Positions 33,046 through 37,816 of a stretch of DNA of 37,816 nt are shown piece after piece; position 1 is the first letter of the stretch, and the number at the start of each line of letters is the position of its first letter. Under the pieces are notes generated by a model, which had not been told where the DNA came from, did no database searches, and saw nothing but the letters and a program-made list of their open reading frames with translations. Origin of the DNA: Saprospirales bacterium (GTDB lineage: Bacteria > Bacteroidota > Bacteroidia > Chitinophagales > UBA8649); assembly GCA_002708985.1 (NCBI GenBank), contig PAPS01000031.1, forward strand, positions 1 to 37,816, written 5' to 3'. The position numbers and the translations under genes are program-made.

Positions 33046-34660
33046 TGTCTATTTAAATAATCCCAATCTGAAAAATGCAGGGGTTGAGATTCAATGGACG
33101 CAAGAACAAGCACAAGAGTATGTTAAGTGTCTAGAAGATCCAGTATACTTTATTAAGACATATATGAAGATTGTAAACCTAGACACTGGTCTGGTTCCAT
33201 TTGAGTTATATCCATTTCAAGAAAATATGATTCAAACTTTCCACGAAGAAAGATTTACTATATGTAAGATTGGAAGACAGTCCGGAAAGTCTATTACCTG
33301 TATTGCTTTCTTTCTTCATTATATACTCTTTAATAAAGATGTATCTGTTGCCCTTCTTGCAAACAAGCTTGCGACTGCAAGAGAACTTCTTGGTAGACTA
33401 CAAAGAGCATATGAGAATCTTCCTCTTTGGCTACAACAAGGAGTTATGGTCTGGAACAAGACTAATATAGAATTAGAAAACGGGGCGAAGATAATGGCGG
33501 CCGCAACATCTTCCTCTGCTATAAGAGGTGGTTCGTTTAATATTCTATTCCTAGACGAATTTGCGTTTGTACCAAATGAAATTGCAGAAGAGTTTTTCAA
33601 TTCAGTCTATCCTACAATTTCATCTGGTGCCTCTACTAAAGTTATTATTGTATCTACTCCACAAGGTATGAATCATTTCTACAAACTTTGGAATGATTCA
33701 GTTCAAAATACTAATTCTTATAAATCTATAGAAGTTCATTGGTCTGAGGTTCCAGGCCGAGATGAAAAATGGAAAGAAGAAACAATTAAGAATACTTCTG
33801 AAGAACAATTTCGTCAGGAGTTTGAGACTGAGTTTTTAGGTAGTACTAATACTCTTATTAATACTGCGAAGTTAAAAAATCTTTCTTATAATTCTCCCAT
33901 AAAGATGACTCGTAATGGAACTGTAAAAATATATGAGGAGCCCAAAGAAACAAGTACATACTTTATTACTGTAGATGTGAGTAGAGGAAGAGGTCAGGAT
34001 TACTCTGCATTATCAGTATTTGATGCGTCAGAAGTGCCTTATAGACAGGTAGCAACATTCAGATCTAACGAAATGCCCCCTATGGTATATCCGACACTTA
34101 TAAAAGGAATAGCAGTTCAGTATAATAATGCGTATATACTAGTAGAGATTAATGACGTAGGACAACAGGTTAGTGATATTTTATATCACGAGCTTGAGTA
34201 TGAAAATATTATTTCGATTCACAATGATACTCGCAAAGGCCAGTCAATTAGTTCTGGTTTCGGTAAAGCCTTTACGATGGGAATTAGAACAACCAAGTCT
34301 ACGAAAAAAATCGGTTGTTTTAATATGAAGAGTTTGGTCGAAGAAGACAAATTAATTATAAACGACTTTGATACAATAAACGAACTGACAACTTTTGTTT
34401 CGAAAGGACACAAATATGAGGCGGAAAATGGTAGGACAGATGATATGGTCGATACTGTTATTTTATTCTGCTGGATGGTCACTGATGCGTATTTCAAAGA
34501 ACTGTCCGATTTAGACACCAGAAGAGAGATTTACGAAGAAAGAATTCGTATGTTAGAAGAGAATATGACACCGTTTGGGTATATCCAAGATGGTGCAGAA
34601 TTTGAGAATTTTTCGGACGATGAAGGTCAAGTCTGGCAAGTCGTTGAAAATAGTCTTTAA
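33038..34660 (+). CDS. gp17: Terminase large subunit gp17
   Basis: The packaging motor: an N-terminal ATPase powers DNA translocation into the head and a C-terminal RNase H-like nuclease cuts the concatemer. It is 540 residues (T4 gp17 is 610). Visible motifs are the Walker A loop GRQSGKS (residues 79-85), Walker B ILFLDEF with Asp173 and catalytic Glu174, and the coupling motif STPQG (206-210). The nuclease acidic residues are Asp313 in ITVDVSRG, Glu370/Asp373 in EINDVG, and Asp469/Asp472 in TDDMVDTV. All key residues are present, so it should be active. The GRQSGKS form of Walker A is usual in T4-type terminases. It is translated from an ATGAGTGA overlap with gene 16. Confidence 0.98.
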   Translation: MSDVYLNNPNLKNAGVEIQWTQEQAQEYVKCLEDPVYFIKTYMKIVNLDTGLVPFELYPFQENMIQTFHEERFTICKIGRQSGKSITCIAFFLHYILFNKDVSVALLANKLATARELLGRLQRAYENLPLWLQQGVMVWNKTNIELENGAKIMAAATSSSAIRGGSFNILFLDEFAFVPNEIAEEFFNSVYPTISSGASTKVIIVSTPQGMNHFYKLWNDSVQNTNSYKSIEVHWSEVPGRDEKWKEETIKNTSEEQFRQEFETEFLGSTNTLINTAKLKNLSYNSPIKMTRNGTVKIYEEPKETSTYFITVDVSRGRGQDYSALSVFDASEVPYRQVATFRSNEMPPMVYPTLIKGIAVQYNNAYILVEINDVGQQVSDILYHELEYENIISIHNDTRKGQSISSGFGKAFTMGIRTTKSTKKIGCFNMKSLVEEDKLIINDFDTINELTTFVSKGHKYEAENGRTDDMVDTVILFCWMVTDAYFKELSDLDTRREIYEERIRMLEENMTPFGYIQDGAEFENFSDDEGQVWQVVENSL

Positions 34661-34682
34661 GATTATTAAAAAACACTTTTTT

Positions 34683-34690
34683 TATAAATA
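34683..34690 (+). promoter_or_regulatory. T4-type late promoter TATAAATA for the sheath gene
   Basis: An exact octamer in the 91-nt gap between genes 17 and 18, 61 nt before the sheath ATG. The leader also holds a good ribosome site, AAGGAGAT, near 34738, as expected for a very abundant protein. Confidence 0.8.
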
Positions 34691-34751
34691 TTAATCAAAG
34701 AAGAATACACTTAAACTAATGAGTTTATAATCAATTTAAGGAGATGATAAA

Positions 34752-36806
34752 ATGCCATTTCAAGTAAGTCCCGGCGTTAATGTATCAGAAGTAGACCTAA
34801 CTACTACCACTCCTGCCGCTGCGGTATCCGTAGGTGCATTGGTGGGTCAGTTTGCGAAAGGCCCAGTAGGAGAAATAGTTACGGTTTCTAGTGAAACTGA
34901 ATTGGCGCAAGTCTTTGGTAAGCCAACAGACCAAAATTTTGGATCTTTTTACACTGCCGCGAATTTCTTGGCATATGCTGGGAACTTGCAAGTTTCTAGA
35001 GTTGTCGGAAGCGGAACATTTAACGCAGTTGCCGGTGTACCAAGCACCACAACTCCTACCCTCGCAACAGAGACTGGAACTGCAGTTGCCGCAGTGAGTG
35101 GTGAAACTTTCACAGGAAACGGATCAGACACAACATTTACCCTGTCAAGGGATACCTTTGACGAAACCCTTACAGTTACTGTTGATGGATCTGCTACTAC
35201 AGATTTCACAGTAGACGGAACTACACTGACATTTGACTCTGCTCCTACCGGAACTATTCTTATAGATATTCCAGCAAGAAGTAAGTTTGCAATTTCTCAA
35301 ACCGTTGGATCAAATGATACGGTATCAGTTGCAGGATTTAGTATCGGTACAGATTTTACCGTCAGTGGTCAAGTAATTGATTTTACTTCTGCTCCGACAA
35401 GTGATATTACTATCACTGTCAACGGGCCCACGGTAACATCATTTGCGTATAGTCCAGAGTTAGTTGGATCTTCTGACGATGTTTCATTTGGTTCCGGTCA
35501 AGCAGGCGGGGCCGAGTTTGTTGCAAGAACCCCTGGCCCTCACGGTAATTTTCTAAAGGTTTATATGGTCGATGCAGGAACTTTCTCAAGTTTATCCTCG
35601 ACTTTTCAAAATGAATTTTCTGGAGCTCCAAGTGCAGGCGAAGTTCACGTTCTTGTATGTTCTTCTGAGTCTGGAACTGATAAGGTTGTCGAGAAGTTTT
35701 CATTCCTGTCAAAGGCGTCTGATGGAAAACTTGAAGATGGAACAAATATTTTCTATGTAGATTTTATTAATGAGTTTTCAAACTTCATTTTTGTAGTAAA
35801 TCACACTTCAGAAGGAACAAACTGGGGAACTCCAGAATTAGGTACAACATTTGCAACTCTCAGTTCTATGGTTTATGTAGAATTTTCCGGTGGAACAGAA
35901 GGTTCTGTCCCTACTGCCGGCGAAGCAATTTCTGGATACAGTGTTTTTGAAGATGCAGAAACTACAGACGTTGCACTAATTATGTCTGGAGAATGGGGTG
36001 ACATTACGGACGGAAACACAGTCCAAACACATATCATCGATACAGTTGCAGCTGGTCGCAGAGATGCGGTCGCATTAATATCTGCACGATATATAGATTG
36101 TGTAGGATCTAATCCTGCTGCTGATGTTATTAGTTACTTTACCTCTACAATGACAAGCAATAGCAACTACGCATTCGTAGATTCAAACTACAAGTATCAA
36201 TACGATAAGTACAATGATAAGTATCGATGGGTTCCATTAAACGGAGACATCGCTGGTCTTATGGCAAGAACTGACAGCGAAAGAGATCCTTGGTTCTCTC
36301 CTGCCGGTTTCAACCGTGGAGTTATCAAGAATGTTGTTAAGACTGCTTGGACACAAACAAAAGCGAACAGAGACGATCTTTATAGAAAAGCTCTAAACCC
36401 TGTTGTTACCTTCCCAGGCCAAGGTACAGTTCTGTTTGGCGACAAGACATTTACTACCAAACCAAGTGCCTTTGATAGAATCAATGTAAGAAGATTGTTT
36501 ATTGTTCTAGAAAAGACTATTGCAACAGCATCTAAGTTTACTTTGTTCGAAATGAATGATGAATTCACACGTTCACAATTTGTATCTCTGGTCGAACCTT
36601 TCTTAAGAGAAGTAAAGGGTCGTAGAGGTATATTTGACTTTAAGGTTGTTTGTGACTCAACAAATAATACTGCTCAAGTTGTTGACAGCAACGAGTTTGT
36701 TGGTGACATATTCATCAAACCTGCTAGGTCTATCAACTTCATCCAGTTAAACTTTGTTGCTACAAGAACTGGAACAGATTTTGAAGAAATTGTTGGATCT
36801 GTATAA
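34752..36806 (+). CDS. gp18: Contractile tail sheath protein gp18
   Basis: A 684-residue sheath subunit (T4 gp18 is 659) whose contraction drives the tube through the envelope. The N-terminus VSPGVNVSEVDLTTTTPAAA, followed by GALVGQFAKGPVGE and VFGKPTDQNFGSFYTAANFL, and the C-terminal half (YDKYNDKYRWVPLNGDIAGL, WFSPAGFNRGVIKNV, FGDKTFTTKPSAFDRINVRR) are diagnostic. Residues about 114-226 are a beta-rich stretch with two repeats of a TFTL...TVDG...FTVDGTTLTFDSAP type. It lies where T4 gp18 has its outward protruding domain. This is probably a replaced surface domain on the tail exterior. The gene has its own late promoter and strong ribosome site. Confidence 0.97.
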   Translation: MPFQVSPGVNVSEVDLTTTTPAAAVSVGALVGQFAKGPVGEIVTVSSETELAQVFGKPTDQNFGSFYTAANFLAYAGNLQVSRVVGSGTFNAVAGVPSTTTPTLATETGTAVAAVSGETFTGNGSDTTFTLSRDTFDETLTVTVDGSATTDFTVDGTTLTFDSAPTGTILIDIPARSKFAISQTVGSNDTVSVAGFSIGTDFTVSGQVIDFTSAPTSDITITVNGPTVTSFAYSPELVGSSDDVSFGSGQAGGAEFVARTPGPHGNFLKVYMVDAGTFSSLSSTFQNEFSGAPSAGEVHVLVCSSESGTDKVVEKFSFLSKASDGKLEDGTNIFYVDFINEFSNFIFVVNHTSEGTNWGTPELGTTFATLSSMVYVEFSGGTEGSVPTAGEAISGYSVFEDAETTDVALIMSGEWGDITDGNTVQTHIIDTVAAGRRDAVALISARYIDCVGSNPAADVISYFTSTMTSNSNYAFVDSNYKYQYDKYNDKYRWVPLNGDIAGLMARTDSERDPWFSPAGFNRGVIKNVVKTAWTQTKANRDDLYRKALNPVVTFPGQGTVLFGDKTFTTKPSAFDRINVRRLFIVLEKTIATASKFTLFEMNDEFTRSQFVSLVEPFLREVKGRRGIFDFKVVCDSTNNTAQVVDSNEFVGDIFIKPARSINFIQLNFVATRTGTDFEEIVGSV

Positions 36807-36813
36807 TAATCGT

Positions 36814-36821
36814 TATAAATA
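36814..36821 (+). promoter_or_regulatory. T4-type late promoter TATAAATA for the tube gene
   Basis: An exact octamer seven bases after the sheath stop and 24 nt before the gp19 ATG, followed by an AGGAG site at 36835-36839. Confidence 0.8.
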
Positions 36822-36845
36822 TAGTTAAAAATTTAGGAGAAAACA

Positions 36846-37397
36846 ATGGCGTTTGATATCGCATCATTCAAATCAAATCTGAGACAAGGTGGAGCAAGAC
36901 CCAACCTATTCGAAGTAGAAGTGGGTAATCCTATCGATGGTTCTGCAGATGACGTATTTCGTTTTCATTGTAGAGCTGCTCAGTTGCCGGCATCAACGAT
37001 TCCTGCAATCGATGTTCCTTACTTTGGAAGACAAGTAAGAATAGCTGGAAACAGAACATTCGAACCTTGGACAGTCACGATTCTTAATGACGAAGATTTC
37101 TCAGTAAGAACTGCTCTGGAAAACTGGATGGGTGGAATTAATGATCACGCATCGAATCTACAGTTTAACAGTCAGACAACTTACAAGAATAGAGATTCTA
37201 AAGTTATTCATTACGGAAAAGATGGTTCAGTTATTGCGACATATAAGTTTGTTGGTATTTTCCCGACAGAACTTGGTGCAGTAGAACTTGCTTGGGATTC
37301 TAATGATCAAATTGAAGAATTTACTTGCACATTTGCATATGACTTCTGGTTGCATGAAGAGGCTGCGGGCGGTCTGAGGATCAGCGTAAGCATCTAA
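36846..37397 (+). CDS. gp19: Tail tube protein gp19
   Basis: A 183-residue tail tube subunit (T4 gp19 is 163). It stacks in hexameric rings to form the channel for DNA and is surrounded by gp18. Diagnostic stretches are the N-terminal FDIASFKSNLRQGGARPNLF, FRFHCRAAQLPASTIPAIDV, PYFGRQVRIAGNRTFEPWTV, and the C-terminal YKFVGIFPTELGAVELAWDS. The fold is the beta-barrel common to contractile phage tubes and type VI Hcp. The start has an AGGAG site at 36835-36839. The gene is flanked by late promoters on both sides, which allows high output independent of neighbours. Confidence 0.96.
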   Translation: MAFDIASFKSNLRQGGARPNLFEVEVGNPIDGSADDVFRFHCRAAQLPASTIPAIDVPYFGRQVRIAGNRTFEPWTVTILNDEDFSVRTALENWMGGINDHASNLQFNSQTTYKNRDSKVIHYGKDGSVIATYKFVGIFPTELGAVELAWDSNDQIEEFTCTFAYDFWLHEEAAGGLRISVSI

Positions 37398-37428
37398 TAC
37401 TCCTAGATTTATACACTATTTTTTTCAT

Positions 37429-37436
37429 TATAAATA
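37429..37436 (+). promoter_or_regulatory. T4-type late promoter TATAAATA for the portal gene
   Basis: An exact octamer in the 66-nt gap between gp19 and gp20, 27 nt before the portal ATG. Confidence 0.8.
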
Positions 37437-37463
37437 GTTGTATAGATTTAAAGGTGATATTAA

Positions 37464-37816
37464 ATGGCGATTAAACTTTTCGGATTCAATATATCTAGGG
37501 CTTCGGAGGATAACGGCCCGGTTCGTTCCTTCGTCCCTAGAGAAGATCAGACTGATGACGGGGCATTAACAATTCAGAGTGGGTTCTCAGGAACCTACTT
37601 AGAATTAGAAAACAATGCAAAGTCAGATGCAGAACTCATAAACAAATATCGTGAAATGGTGATGCATCCAGAGGTGGAGATCGCCGTTGACGATATCACA
37701 TCCGAAGCGATAGTTCACGATACTATCGAATATCCTGTCAAAATTCATACAAAGAATATCAAGAGTGCCTCACTTCGAAAAACTATCGAAGAAGAATTCA
37801 ATAATATTCTAAAACT
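37464..37816 (+). CDS. gp20: Portal protein gp20 (3' partial)
   Basis: The first 117 codons of the portal gene; the frame runs off the right edge without a stop. The portal is the dodecameric ring at the head vertex through which gp17 packages DNA and to which the neck binds. T4 gp20 is 524 residues. The visible start (MAIKLFGFNISRASEDNG) and the conserved block YREMVMHPEVEIAVDDITSE, then AIVHDTIEYPVKI, match T4-type portals. The ATG at 37464 is preceded by AAAGGTGAT near 37450-37458. Its position after gp19 agrees with T4 gene order. Confidence 0.95.
   Translation, partial: MAIKLFGFNISRASEDNGPVRSFVPREDQTDDGALTIQSGFSGTYLELENNAKSDAELINKYREMVMHPEVEIAVDDITSEAIVHDTIEYPVKIHTKNIKSASLRKTIEEEFNNILK

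Noticed and set aside
34661-34682. A6/T7 run after gp17 as a terminator
   Set aside because: The only possible stem is A-T pairs with a three-base loop; too weak to call, and the T run merges with a late promoter.
1-37816. tRNA genes, integrase, toxin-antitoxin or auxiliary metabolic genes
   Set aside because: I looked for cloverleaf-like segments in the short gaps and for enzyme motifs in the products and saw none apart from the terminase; all gaps are under 120 nt.

Overview
The window is one late structural block of a T4-like myovirus, with every gene on the + strand, tightly packed and AT-rich. The right third has the T4 order: neck gp13 and gp14, tail terminator gp15, small and large terminase gp16 and gp17, sheath gp18, tube gp19 and the start of portal gp20. 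The other proteins (PAAR spike tip, very large beta-rich virion proteins, GGTG and 'GDTMAGTLNM' tail-fibre motifs) resemble the marine T4-like phages of cyanobacteria and Pelagibacter. No host gene, tRNA, integrase, CRISPR array or metabolic gene is visible, so the host cannot be fixed from the sequence.

Layout. Positions 1-4797 hold a very acidic 14-residue-repeat protein (5' end outside the window), a large virion protein and a PAAR spike-tip protein. Positions 4809-14621 hold a PKD-domain protein, a 303-residue virion protein and a 1998-residue giant. Positions 14635-17740 hold a mini-fibre and a repeat-built long fibre, closed by a strong terminator. Positions 17843-18263 hold two small unknown genes. 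Positions 18382-29133 hold six tandem paralogues. They share a helical N-terminal module and differ in C-terminal cargo: cupredoxin-like, none, none, FG-GAP propeller plus LamG plus jelly roll plus second propeller, Ig plus propeller, and Ig plus unknown. Positions 29167-30186 hold an unknown 339-residue gene. Positions 30222-37816 hold the neck, packaging and tail genes.

Regulation is of T4 late type. Exact TATAAATA octamers stand before at least eight transcription units, and one of them sits so close to its gene that a leaderless mRNA is predicted. Within units, genes overlap or are a few bases apart and most have clear AGGAG-type ribosome sites.

The most unusual part is the 18.4-29.1 kb paralogue array. 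It occupies the place of the T4 distal baseplate and fibre genes (about genes 7-12 and wac). It looks like a family of interchangeable fibre or decoration proteins with one common attachment module and different eukaryote-like or copper-protein-like binding domains. Functions beyond the conserved T4 core are inferences from motifs and position.
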